Part shown: positions 1-6,008 of the stretch, piece after piece
How positions within the stretch are numbered: position 1 is the stretch's first letter
Layout: the number at the start of each line of letters is the position of its first letter
Source of the DNA: Alphaproteobacteria bacterium
GTDB lineage: Bacteria > Pseudomonadota > Alphaproteobacteria > UBA11222
Reading direction: 5' to 3'
Length of the DNA stretch: 6,164 bases
Assembly: GCA_003454415.1 (NCBI GenBank)
Contig: DMKG01000303.1
Location: 1,924-8,087, forward strand
The notes under the pieces: model-generated
The model's database searches: none
Told to the model about the DNA's origin: nothing
What the model saw: only the letters and a program-made list of their open reading frames with translations
Program-made: the position numbers and the translations under genes

Positions 1-37
1 TAGCGACGCGTGAGAGGCGTTACTGCTGTTTTTTCCC

Positions 38-68
38 TATGATCAGTGTCAAGGTTTAGTATTGTCAA
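38..68. promoter_or_regulatory. Possible ldtR promoter/operator with TGTCAA repeats
   Basis: Two direct copies of TGTCAA lie at 47-52 and 63-68, starting 16 bp apart. Read on the minus strand each is TTGACA, the consensus -35 hexamer; the one at 68-63 has GATCAT at 44-39 after an 18-nt spacer, a 4/6 match to a -10. On the plus strand TATGAT (38-43) is a 5/6 match to a -10, but no good -35 is seen before it. The element could be a divergent promoter for an unseen leftward gene, an autoregulatory operator, or chance. The window edge prevents a decision. Confidence 0.3.
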
Positions 69-571
69 TGACCGCGCGTAAAGATTTGCAGACAGATTCC
101 CCGGAAGACAGGGACATGTCATCCGGCTATCTCAAAGCAGTATCTTTAATTGAACACCTCCACCGTCAGTTACTGGACCTTCTCAAGGCCTCTCTGGAGG
201 GAGCAGGCCAGAATGAAGTGAATAATGTTCAGGCCCTGCTGTTGTACAATATCGGCGATTCTGAGCTGTCGGCAGGCGAATTACGCAGCCGCGGCCATTA
301 CCATGGCTCCAATGTTTCCTATAATCTCAAAAAACTGGTGGACGCAGGGTATATCCATCATGAACGTTCCCAGTCCGACCGCCGTTCTGTGCGTGTCCGT
401 CTAACTCCAAAGGGTCAGGCCATCCGCAATATCGTGAACGATTGTCTGGAGGCCCATCAGCCTTTACTCAGCCAGTCAGAAAGGCTGGACGAGAATGGGC
501 TGGAGACTTTGAATCAAACATTATTGGCGCTGGAAGAATTCTGGCGTTCCCGTCTGGTGGAATCCAGGTAA
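62..571 (+). CDS. ldtR: LdtR-like MarR-family transcriptional regulator
   Basis: A winged helix-turn-helix DNA-binding protein that should act in the cytoplasm as a dimer. Counting from the TTG start, the wHTH spans about residues 53-120: the stretch NVQALLLYNIGD leads into it, the recognition helix is about 83-96 (SNVSYNLKKLVDAG), and the charged wing follows (ERSQSDRRSVRVRLT). Helices at about 24-48 and 121-165 would form the dimer interface. The blocks LLLYNIGD, GSNVSYNLKKL and DRRSVR match my memory of alphaproteobacterial LdtR, which in Candidatus Liberibacter controls an L,D-transpeptidase gene and osmotic tolerance; that role here is inferred. Length (163-169 aa) is normal for MarR. 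The start is uncertain: TTG 62 has AAGG at 51-54 with a 7-nt gap, ATG 68 lies two codons later, and ATG 116 has its own purine-rich stretch (GGAAG, 103-107). It is convergent with gcdH, and no target gene is inside the window. Confidence 0.82.
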   Translation: MSMTARKDLQTDSPEDRDMSSGYLKAVSLIEHLHRQLLDLLKASLEGAGQNEVNNVQALLLYNIGDSELSAGELRSRGHYHGSNVSYNLKKLVDAGYIHHERSQSDRRSVRVRLTPKGQAIRNIVNDCLEAHQPLLSQSERLDENGLETLNQTLLALEEFWRSRLVESR

Positions 572-572
572 C

Positions 573-658
573 GCCCGCCGCATTCCGTCCCGTATCACCA
601 CCACTGTCTGCGTACAGCCAACAACCGCAGGGGAGTGATGCATCCTGGCGCGGCGGGC
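573..658. repeat. Inverted repeat between convergent ldtR and gcdH
   Basis: GCCCGCCGC at 573-581 is the exact reverse complement of GCGGCGGGC at 650-658, leaving a 68-nt loop. It fills most of the 114-bp gap between the two convergent stop codons. A bidirectional transcription end is expected in such a position, but there is no U-tract and the loop is long, so this is not a typical intrinsic terminator. In GC-rich DNA a 9-bp match of this kind can also arise by chance. Confidence 0.3.
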
Positions 659-685
659 TTAATCCGGCGATAACAATCTTTCTCC

Positions 686-1876
686 TCAGGAGAATGCGGC
701 GATTCCCGTAATCGCCCGGCCCAAAATCAGCGCATGCACGTCGTGAGTGCCCTCATATGTATTCACGGCCTCCAGATTCATGGCATGCCGGATGACATGA
801 TATTCATCCGACACCCCATTGCCACCGTGCATATCGCGGGCCACTCTGCAAATGTCGAGCGCCTTTCCGCAGCTGTTTCGCTTGATGAGGGAAATCATTT
901 CCGGGGTGGCGGCGCCCTCATCCTTCAAACGTCCGACCCGCAGGCAGCTCTGAAGGGCGATGGAAATTTCGGTCTGCATGTCGGCCAGTTTTTTCTGTAT
1001 AAGCTGATTGGCGGCAAGCGGCCTTCCAAACTGTTTACGGTCAAGCGTGTATTGGCGCGCCGCATGCCAGCAGAATTCAGCCGCGCCCATCGCGCCCCAG
1101 GCGATGCCATAGCGGGCATTGTTGAGACAGCCGAAAGGACCCTTCAGACCTGCGACATTCGGAAGCAGATTTTCCTCCGGTACGAATACCTCATCCATGG
1201 TGATGGAGCCGGTGGGCCAGGCGCGCAGAGAGAACTTGCCTTCGATCTTGTCGGTGGATAGGCCCTCCATGCCGCGTTCAAGGATAAATCCCTTGATCTG
1301 GTTGTCATGGGCGGCGGATTTCGCCCAGACCACCATCACGTCAGCGATGGGCGCGCTGGTGATCCACATTTTCGCGCCACTCAATCTGTAACCGCCACTG
1401 ACTTTTTTCGCACGTGTGATCATGCCGCCGGGATCCGAGCCGTGATCAGGTTCGGTCAGACCAAAACAGCCAATCCATTCCCCGCTGGCTAGTTTGGGCA
1501 GGTATTTTTCGCGTTGCGCCTCTGTGCCGTAGGCGTGAATTGGATGCATCACCAGGCTCGACTGGACGCTCATGCAGGAACGGTAGGCGCTGTCAACACG
1601 CTCGATCTCGCGGGCGACGATCCCATAGGAAACGTAATTCACGCCGGCGCAGCCATAGCCGGTGATCGTGGAGCCCAGCAAACCGGCGGCTCCCATATCG
1701 CGGATAACGCCCCTGTCGAACGTCTCGTTCCGGTTGGCCTGCACAATGCCAGGCAGCAGCCTTTCTGCTGCGAAAGCAGAGGCGGAGTCGCGGATCAACC
1801 GCTCATCCTCACTCAGTTGATCCGATAGCTGAAATGGATCGTCCCATTGAAAAACTGCCGATTTTTCCGTCGCCAT
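686..1876 (-). CDS. gcdH: Glutaryl-CoA dehydrogenase
   Basis: A cytoplasmic FAD enzyme of the acyl-CoA dehydrogenase family that oxidises and decarboxylates glutaryl-CoA to crotonyl-CoA in lysine, hydroxylysine and tryptophan degradation, passing electrons to ETF. The protein is 396 aa, the usual length. The catalytic base is Glu375 in [16 protein letters not shown], and Arg99 in [10 protein letters not shown] matches the human arginine that contacts the glutaryl carboxylate; the 276-residue spacing between them equals that in human GCDH (R138 and E414 of the precursor). The flavin-binding stretch [13 protein letters not shown] lies at about 137-149, and [16 protein letters not shown] at about 246-261 is nearly invariant in the family. 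The ATG at 1876 was chosen over an upstream in-frame start at 1933 because GGAGG sits 9 nt before it and family proteins begin here. The usual CoA-transferase or LysR partner genes are not adjacent within this window. Confidence 0.96.
   Translation of the reverse strand: MATEKSAVFQWDDPFQLSDQLSEDERLIRDSASAFAAERLLPGIVQANRNETFDRGVIRDMGAAGLLGSTITGYGCAGVNYVSYGIVAREIERVDSAYRSCMSVQSSLVMHPIHAYGTEAQREKYLPKLASGEWIGCFGLTEPDHGSDPGGMITRAKKVSGGYRLSGAKMWITSAPIADVMVVWAKSAAHDNQIKGFILERGMEGLSTDKIEGKFSLRAWPTGSITMDEVFVPEENLLPNVAGLKGPFGCLNNARYGIAWGAMGAAEFCWHAARQYTLDRKQFGRPLAANQLIQKKLADMQTEISIALQSCLRVGRLKDEGAATPEMISLIKRNSCGKALDICRVARDMHGGNGVSDEYHVIRHAMNLEAVNTYEGTHDVHALILGRAITGIAAFS
1791..1824 (-). repeat. Inverted repeat in the 5' coding part of gcdH
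   Basis: CGGATCAAC (1791-1799) and GTTGATCCG (1816-1824) are exact reverse complements with a 16-nt loop, inside gcdH codons 18-29. In the mRNA this could form a 9-bp stem about 50 nt after the start codon. It may be coincidental, because the encoded residues ([12 protein letters not shown]) are ordinary for the family. Confidence 0.3.
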
Positions 1877-1885
1877 GGGGGCTTG

Positions 1886-1890
1886 CCTCC
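1886..1890 (-). promoter_or_regulatory. Ribosome binding site of gcdH
   Basis: On the minus strand GGAGG is followed by nine bases and then ATG (1876-1874). This strong Shine-Dalgarno match favours the 396-aa start over the longer reading from 1933, which would add 19 residues not expected for the family. Confidence 0.75.
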
Positions 1891-2085
1891 GCTTCCTGCC
1901 AGTATGTTGTTTCAGACGTTCTGGTAAACGCATCTGGTGGGTTGGCGCAATGGTTTTCCTTAATTCCCCGATTGGATTCAGAGGAGTTAAGCGCCGATCT
2001 CACGACAGGTAATTTCACATAAATCTGACAAACAATATCATGTAATACCGGTAAATTTCGCGCATCCAGAACTATACGCCCCGAT

Positions 2086-2098
2086 ATTAATCATTAAT
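2086..2098. promoter_or_regulatory. AT-rich palindrome, possible operator or CtrA-like site
   Basis: ATTAAT at 2086-2091 and ATTAAT at 2093-2098 form a perfect palindrome around a single C. The same bases contain TTAA (2087-2090), seven bases, then TTGA (2098-2101), one mismatch from the CtrA box pattern TTAA-N7-TTAA known in alphaproteobacteria, where CtrA often controls motility and chemotaxis genes. It lies 68 bp before the sensor start. Function is inferred only, because AT-rich promoter DNA yields such patterns readily. Confidence 0.25.
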
Positions 2099-2127
2099 TG
2101 AATATTCCAGCGCAGAATTCATCTGTT

Positions 2128-2146
2128 TCCGACCGAACGGGTCGGA
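2128..2146 (+). promoter_or_regulatory. Hairpin in the 5' leader of the globin sensor
   Basis: TCCGACC (2128-2134) and GGTCGGA (2140-2146) are perfect reverse complements around the loop GAACG, giving a 7-bp stem with five G-C pairs. It ends 10 nt before the Shine-Dalgarno AAGGGG (2157-2162). It could be an operator palindrome for a dimeric regulator or an mRNA stem that affects translation initiation. No T-run follows, so it is not an intrinsic terminator. Confidence 0.4.
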
Positions 2147-2168
2147 CGAAACCTCCAAGGGGTATGAA

Positions 2169-3530
2169 ATGCGAGACACGGAAGCGATGGCGAACGGTCT
2201 GGAAGCCGTTCTCCATAATCGTCTAGATCAAATGCGTTTCATGCGGATAAATGAGGCAAGACAGAAGGCGTTAAAGGAATTCTGGCCTTTTGTCGAAAAG
2301 GCTATGCCTGGAATCCTGGAAGATTTTTATAACCAGCTGACTATCGATCCTGAACTTGTCAGGATCATGGGCAGTCATCAGCTTCCGCGGCTGAAAAGCA
2401 TCCAGGTAGAACATTGGAAAAGACTTTTTTCTGGAAACTTCGATGAGGATTATATCCAGAGCGTTCGCGCGAGCGGAAGAGCACATCATCGGATCGGTCT
2501 TGCAGCCTTCTGGTATGTTGGAGGTTACAGCCTGGTGCTTTCGCATCTCACAAATCTTGCAATCACCGTTTACCGCAAGAAACCACACCGTCTGTCAGAG
2601 GTGATTGGGGCAGTGAATGCGGCCGTCATGCTTGACATGGGGCTGGCCATCTCCGCCTATGAGGAAGCGGGAATTGAAGACCAGCGGAGAGCGCTGGGGG
2701 AATTTGCCTCTAAACTAGAGGAAAGTATCGGAAGCTTCCTCAGCGATTTTACGTCGCAGGCGCATGAATTACAGATGACGGTGCGAACCATGACGGATCT
2801 GGCGGAGGACACCACACGCCAGGCCACATCTGTCGCCGCCGGCTCGGAACAGGTTACTGCTAATGTACAGATGGTCGCGTCTGCGGCAGAGGAACTTACC
2901 GCTTCGGTTGGGGAAATCAGCCATCAGGTCGAACAGTCAGCGCAAATTTCCTCCCAGGCGGTATCTGAAGCCAATGGCACAATGGCGGCGATTAGGGGAC
3001 TTGCCGAGATGGCCGAGAAAATCGATAGTGTCGTGAACATCATCAACGGCATCGCCAGCCAGACCAACCTTCTGGCGCTGAACGCAACTATCGAGGCGGC
3101 GCGCGCCGGGGAAGCCGGCAAGGGCTTTGCCGTGGTGGCGAGTGAAGTCAAGGCGCTCGCCAATCAGACCGCCAGGGCGACCGAGGAGATTGCATCCCAG
3201 ATCAGCGCCATGCAGACCGCCACCAATGATTCTGTCACCCGGATCGGCGGCATCAGCAGGACCATCGAGGAGATCAACCAGATCGCCTCCGCCATTTCCG
3301 CAGCGGTGACGGAACAGGGGGCCTCAACCCAGGAAATCGCGCGCAATGTGCAGGAAGCGGCGCGGGGCACCAGTGAATTGTCCACGAATATTGGGGGCGT
3401 CAGCCAGGTGGCCGGGAATACAGGCGCGGCTGCAAGTCAATTGCAGACAGCCTCTGTCAGGATGGCGGAGCAGGGCGCAGGTCTAAAAACCGCCATAGAG
3501 GGTTTTCTGACGGAGATGCGGGCCGCCTGA
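2169..3530 (+). CDS. Globin-coupled methyl-accepting sensor (HemAT-like)
   Basis: A soluble haem-based gas sensor joined to a chemotaxis signalling domain. An N-terminal sensor globin covers about residues 20-165: His106 in [15 protein letters not shown] aligns with the proximal haem ligand of Bacillus HemAT (His123), and Tyr54 in EDFYNQL aligns with its distal Tyr70, so haem and oxygen binding are likely. A helical linker follows (about 166-230), then the MCP coiled-coil signalling domain to the end, with the conserved hairpin tip at about 297-320 ([18 protein letters not shown]). There is no membrane segment and no C-terminal CheR/CheB-binding pentapeptide. By family knowledge it should bind CheW and control CheA, giving aerotaxis or a related output; no che gene lies in the window. 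The ATG at 2169 has AAGGGG six nt upstream. Length 453 aa is usual. The stop is followed by 239 bp before hemA. Confidence 0.92.
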   Translation: MRDTEAMANGLEAVLHNRLDQMRFMRINEARQKALKEFWPFVEKAMPGILEDFYNQLTIDPELVRIMGSHQLPRLKSIQVEHWKRLFSGNFDEDYIQSVRASGRAHHRIGLAAFWYVGGYSLVLSHLTNLAITVYRKKPHRLSEVIGAVNAAVMLDMGLAISAYEEAGIEDQRRALGEFASKLEESIGSFLSDFTSQAHELQMTVRTMTDLAEDTTRQATSVAAGSEQVTANVQMVASAAEELTASVGEISHQVEQSAQISSQAVSEANGTMAAIRGLAEMAEKIDSVVNIINGIASQTNLLALNATIEAARAGEAGKGFAVVASEVKALANQTARATEEIASQISAMQTATNDSVTRIGGISRTIEEINQIASAISAAVTEQGASTQEIARNVQEAARGTSELSTNIGGVSQVAGNTGAAASQLQTASVRMAEQGAGLKTAIEGFLTEMRAA

Positions 3531-3581
3531 TGGAGGCGCCGCTTTGCCAATTTCCCCTATGCCCTTACGCCACAATGGAAA

Positions 3582-3610
3582 TTGCGGTCAGGAAAGAAAC
3601 CGCTTATACT
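3582..3610 (+). promoter_or_regulatory. Candidate sigma70 promoter of hemA
   Basis: TTGCGG (3582-3587) and TATACT (3605-3610) are separated by exactly 17 bp; the -10 matches 5/6 and the -35 keeps the key TTG. Transcription would start near 3617, giving an untranslated leader of about 150 nt before hemA. A second possibility is TTGACC (3713-3718) with a poor -10 about 18 nt later (TAACAC). I see no clear FNR-type TTGAT-N4-ATCAA box in this gap. Confidence 0.5.
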
Positions 3611-3686
3611 CACCCGCGAGTTGGATTATCTATATTTGCGGCGCGTCGGTTTCAGGGGTTGTGGAGGCTGGCAAATATTTTTCATA

Positions 3687-3700
3687 CGGCATGCTTGCCG
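3687..3700 (+). other. Small hairpin in the hemA leader
   Basis: CGGCA (3687-3691) and TGCCG (3696-3700) pair around the loop TGCT. The stem is only 5 bp and is followed by GTGAAAAAATTG rather than a T-run, so it is unlikely to terminate transcription. It falls in the proposed leader, about 70 nt before the hemA start. The rest of the 239-bp gap shows no gene; the short open frames in it resemble no known protein. Confidence 0.2.
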
Positions 3701-3769
3701 CCTGTGAAAAAATTGACCTTTTCCCACTACCAGCAGTAACACGAACGGGTTGCATCGGGTGGCGTATAA

Positions 3770-4981
3770 ATGAATTATGACAAGATTTTTTCCCAGGCCC
3801 TTGGCAAGTTGAAATCCGAGGGGCGATACCGTGTGTTTGCCGATATCTCACGGCGGCGGGGTGATTTTCCTTACGCCATTCACCACACTGATGGGGTCGA
3901 ACGGGAAATCGTTGTCTGGTGCAGCAACGATTATCTGGGGATGGGGCAAAACCCCGAAGTCATCGAAGCTATGGAGCAGGCGCTGGAAAACTGCGGCGCA
4001 GGATCGGGGGGCACCAGAAACATTTCCGGCACGACCCATTACCATGTCCAACTGGAAGAGGAACTGGCCAGCCTGCATGGCAAGGAAGCTGCGCTGCTGT
4101 TTACTTCCGGCTACATCTCGAACGAAGCCACTCTCAGCACCCTGGCGAAACTGCTGCCGGGGGCGGCGCTCGTTTCAGACGCCCTCAATCATGCATCGAT
4201 CATAGCCGGAATCCGCCAGGGGGGCGGCCGCAAGGAGATCTTCCGCCATAACGACGTGGCGCATCTTGAATCCATTCTGCGCGGTCTTGATCTGGACCAG
4301 CCAAAAATCGTGGCGTTTGAATCTGTTTATTCCATGGACGGTGATATCGCCCCCATTAACGACATCTGCGACATTGCGCGGAAATACAAGGCCATGACCT
4401 ATATCGATGAAGTCCATGCTGTCGGCATGTATGGCAAGTCGGGCGGAGGCGTATCCGAACGTGACGGGGCGGCCGCACGCATAGACGTCATCGAAGGAAC
4501 CCTGGCGAAAGCGTTCGGCATTATGGGAGGTTATATAACAGGCAGTCCACAGCTCATCGATGTCGTGCGCTCCTATGCGCCAGGCTTCATTTTTACGACC
4601 TCTCTCCCCCCGGTTCTTGCCGCTGGCGCTCTGGCCAGCGTACGCCACCTGAAGAAGAATAATGCGCTGCGTGAAAAGCTTCAGGAGAGGGCGGCGAAAA
4701 TGAAAAGGATGCTGCTGGATGCGGGCCTGCCGGTCATGCCTTCCCAAAGCCATATCGTTCCCGTGCTGGTTGGAGCGGCGGATCTCTGCAAGCGTATTTC
4801 CGACGAACTGCTGTACGACCATCAGGTTTACGTGCAGCCGATCAATTACCCGACAGTGCCACGCGGCACGGAGCGGCTTCGCTTTACCCCCAATCCTCTG
4901 CACACGGATGCAATGATGGAACAGCTTGTCGTCGCCCTCGACAAGGTGTGGACCAAGCATCAGTTGAACCGCGCTGCATGA
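3770..4981 (+). CDS. hemA: 5-aminolevulinate synthase
   Basis: A cytoplasmic pyridoxal-phosphate enzyme that condenses glycine and succinyl-CoA to 5-aminolevulinate with release of CO2 and CoA. This is the first, rate-setting step of haem, and where present bacteriochlorophyll and cobalamin, synthesis by the Shemin route. The 403-aa protein aligns end to end with Rhodobacter capsulatus HemA: Arg21 in EGRYR, the substrate loop [15 protein letters not shown] (about 78-92, with Thr82 and Asn84), His141 in LNHASII, Asp213 and His216 in [12 protein letters not shown], and the PLP-binding Lys247 in EGTLAKAFG. The acyl-CoA-site block [14 protein letters not shown] and the C-terminal [14 protein letters not shown] are intact. 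ATG 3770 is preceded by a weak site GGGTGG (3757-3762). This is the alphaproteobacterial enzyme, not glutamyl-tRNA reductase, which shares the symbol hemA. It probably leads an operon with the next genes. Confidence 0.97.
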   Translation: MNYDKIFSQALGKLKSEGRYRVFADISRRRGDFPYAIHHTDGVEREIVVWCSNDYLGMGQNPEVIEAMEQALENCGAGSGGTRNISGTTHYHVQLEEELASLHGKEAALLFTSGYISNEATLSTLAKLLPGAALVSDALNHASIIAGIRQGGGRKEIFRHNDVAHLESILRGLDLDQPKIVAFESVYSMDGDIAPINDICDIARKYKAMTYIDEVHAVGMYGKSGGGVSERDGAAARIDVIEGTLAKAFGIMGGYITGSPQLIDVVRSYAPGFIFTTSLPPVLAAGALASVRHLKKNNALREKLQERAAKMKRMLLDAGLPVMPSQSHIVPVLVGAADLCKRISDELLYDHQVYVQPINYPTVPRGTERLRFTPNPLHTDAMMEQLVVALDKVWTKHQLNRAA

Positions 4982-5002
4982 ATAGCGCATTTGAGGCGGA
5001 CG

Positions 5003-5209
5003 ATGCCCACAGAACCAGATCAGGACTATCTGTTCGAATTTGTCAGGATCGGCAATTCCGTCAAGGTTTCGGCAATTGACCCGGTCACCGGGCTTGAGGC
5101 GGCCATTATCGGGCCAGCCTCAGCCGGTGAAAGCATATTGAGCCGGCAGGCCATGGCAAAGCTGAAATATATCATGGGCAAAGACCAGCAACCATCACGG
5201 ATTAAATAG
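5003..5209 (+). CDS. Small DUF6898-like protein, function unknown
   Basis: A 68-residue protein with no membrane segment or signal peptide. The core reads YLFEFVRIGNSVKVSAIDP, then TGLEAAIIGPASAGESILSR and a lysine-rich tail. It resembles the small alphaproteobacterial family I recall as DUF6898, usually found just after hemA; some annotations wrongly call such proteins serine hydroxymethyltransferase. The alternating hydrophobic pattern at the start suggests a small beta sheet, followed by a helix from about residue 45. ATG 5003 is chosen because GAGG (4993-4996) lies six nt before it; a TTG at 4991 would add four residues and has no such site. It begins 21 nt after the hemA stop, so co-transcription with hemA is likely. 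No catalytic motif is visible, and a link to haem synthesis rests on location only. Confidence 0.75.
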   Translation: MPTEPDQDYLFEFVRIGNSVKVSAIDPVTGLEAAIIGPASAGESILSRQAMAKLKYIMGKDQQPSRIK

Positions 5210-5261
5210 GGACCACCGGGCGCCGGAAGAACGCAGCCGGGCCTATAAGGGGGGCAGGATC

Positions 5262-6008
5262 ATGGCGGAATCGCCTTCACACTCCCACAACCGGACTTCC
5301 CGCACTGCTATTACTGGCGGCAGTTTGGCTCTTTTTGCTTTCTTCGTCGCATTCGCGGGTTTCCTGGGGCTCAGCCAGGGGATGTTGAAACCCGAAACAG
5401 GATTCAGACTGTTTCTGCTGGGCGTCGCCCTTGGCCTTGTTTCCCTTGCGGTCTCTTCGATAGGAATGTATCAGACACGGCGCGCGCCCGGCCGTAAGCT
5501 TGCGCTGAGTGGCGTTGTAATTTCCTGCTTATTGCTGGCTCCTGTGGCGCCGCATGTGTTTAACGCTTTTAGCGTCCCTCCCATTCACGATATTACAACG
5601 GATACGGATAATCCGCCAGATTTCGTCGACATTTTGCCGTTGCGCGCGGACGCTCCCAATCCTTCAGATTATGGCGGCGTGGCGGTGGCGGCGATGCAGA
5701 AATCCGCCTATCCGGATATCACCCCGCTCATGCTGGATCTGCCCCCGCCCGAGACGTTTGCCCGTGCGCGGAAACTGGTCGAAGCGCGCGGATGGAAGCT
5801 TGCCGGCGCTGACCCTGAACAGGGAAGAATAGAGGCTGTGGCGCAAACCAGGATGATGAAATTCCGCGATGATGTCGTCATTCGCATCACGCCCGCACCA
5901 GATGGAAGCAGGGTCGACATGCGCTCCGTCAGCCGTTTCGGACAGAGCGATATCGGCGTCAACGCAAGACGCATACGTGAATTTCTGAAGGATCTGGCCT
6001 CGTCTTGA
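5262..6008 (+). CDS. Three-helix membrane protein with DUF1499 domain
   Basis: A 248-aa inner-membrane protein. Three hydrophobic helices lie at about residues 17-38, 47-69 and 79-99; the basic segment QTRRAPGRK between helices 2 and 3 suggests that this loop faces the cytoplasm. The DUF1499 domain follows from about 105 to 245. It opens with PPIHDITTDTDNPPDF and closes with VDMRSVSRFGQSDIGVNARR, both typical of the family. By the positive-inside rule the domain would lie on the periplasmic side. DUF1499 has no established biochemical activity that I can name. The Shine-Dalgarno is the G-rich run AAGGGGGG (5247-5254), 7 nt before ATG. The gene starts 52 bp after the DUF6898-like gene and its stop overlaps the next start, so it fits an operon with hemA, though an internal promoter cannot be excluded. 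Confidence 0.85.
   Translation: MAESPSHSHNRTSRTAITGGSLALFAFFVAFAGFLGLSQGMLKPETGFRLFLLGVALGLVSLAVSSIGMYQTRRAPGRKLALSGVVISCLLLAPVAPHVFNAFSVPPIHDITTDTDNPPDFVDILPLRADAPNPSDYGGVAVAAMQKSAYPDITPLMLDLPPPETFARARKLVEARGWKLAGADPEQGRIEAVAQTRMMKFRDDVVIRITPAPDGSRVDMRSVSRFGQSDIGVNARRIREFLKDLASS

Larger units (their letters stand above)
1877..2168. other. Divergent gcdH / globin-sensor intergenic region
   Basis: This 292-bp stretch separates two genes transcribed away from each other, so it should carry both promoters. It is clearly richer in A and T than the flanking genes, above all at about 2015-2105. I see no convincing -35/-10 pair for either direction; CTGACA (2025-2030) and TATACG (2073-2078) are isolated partial matches. 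The open frames crossing it resemble no protein family and look like chance. Structured elements are listed separately. Confidence 0.6.

Noticed and set aside
734..1261. 175-codon frame antisense to gcdH
   Set aside because: It lies wholly inside the conserved glutaryl-CoA dehydrogenase gene and resembles no family.
1753..1780. Competing small hairpins GCAGCAG/CTGCTGC and TCTGCT/AGCAGA
   Set aside because: They sit in an Ala-rich coding stretch of gcdH, where repeated GCA/GCT codons give such pairing by chance.
2016..2030. Possible CRP/FNR-like site around TTTCACATAAATCTGACA
   Set aside because: The two halves are not symmetrical enough to fit TGTGA-N6-TCACA or TTGAT-N4-ATCAA.
3521..3540. 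Bulged hairpin across the globin-sensor stop codon
   Set aside because: The stem is interrupted by an unpaired C and no T-run follows, so it does not qualify as an intrinsic terminator.
3530..3739. Open frame of 69 codons whose ATG overlaps the globin-sensor stop (TGATG)
   Set aside because: The overlap looks like translational coupling, but the peptide has no recognisable family, is compositionally unlike a conserved protein, and covers the best promoter candidate for hemA.
4175..4990. Long (271-codon) frame antisense to hemA
   Set aside because: It is the complement of a fully conserved HemA coding sequence and its translation is Arg/His-rich with no known domain; a codon-bias shadow.
5216..5226. 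CCGG-GCG-CCGG palindrome between the DUF6898-like and DUF1499 genes
   Set aside because: The arms are only 4 bp with a 3-nt loop and no T-run; common in GC-rich DNA.
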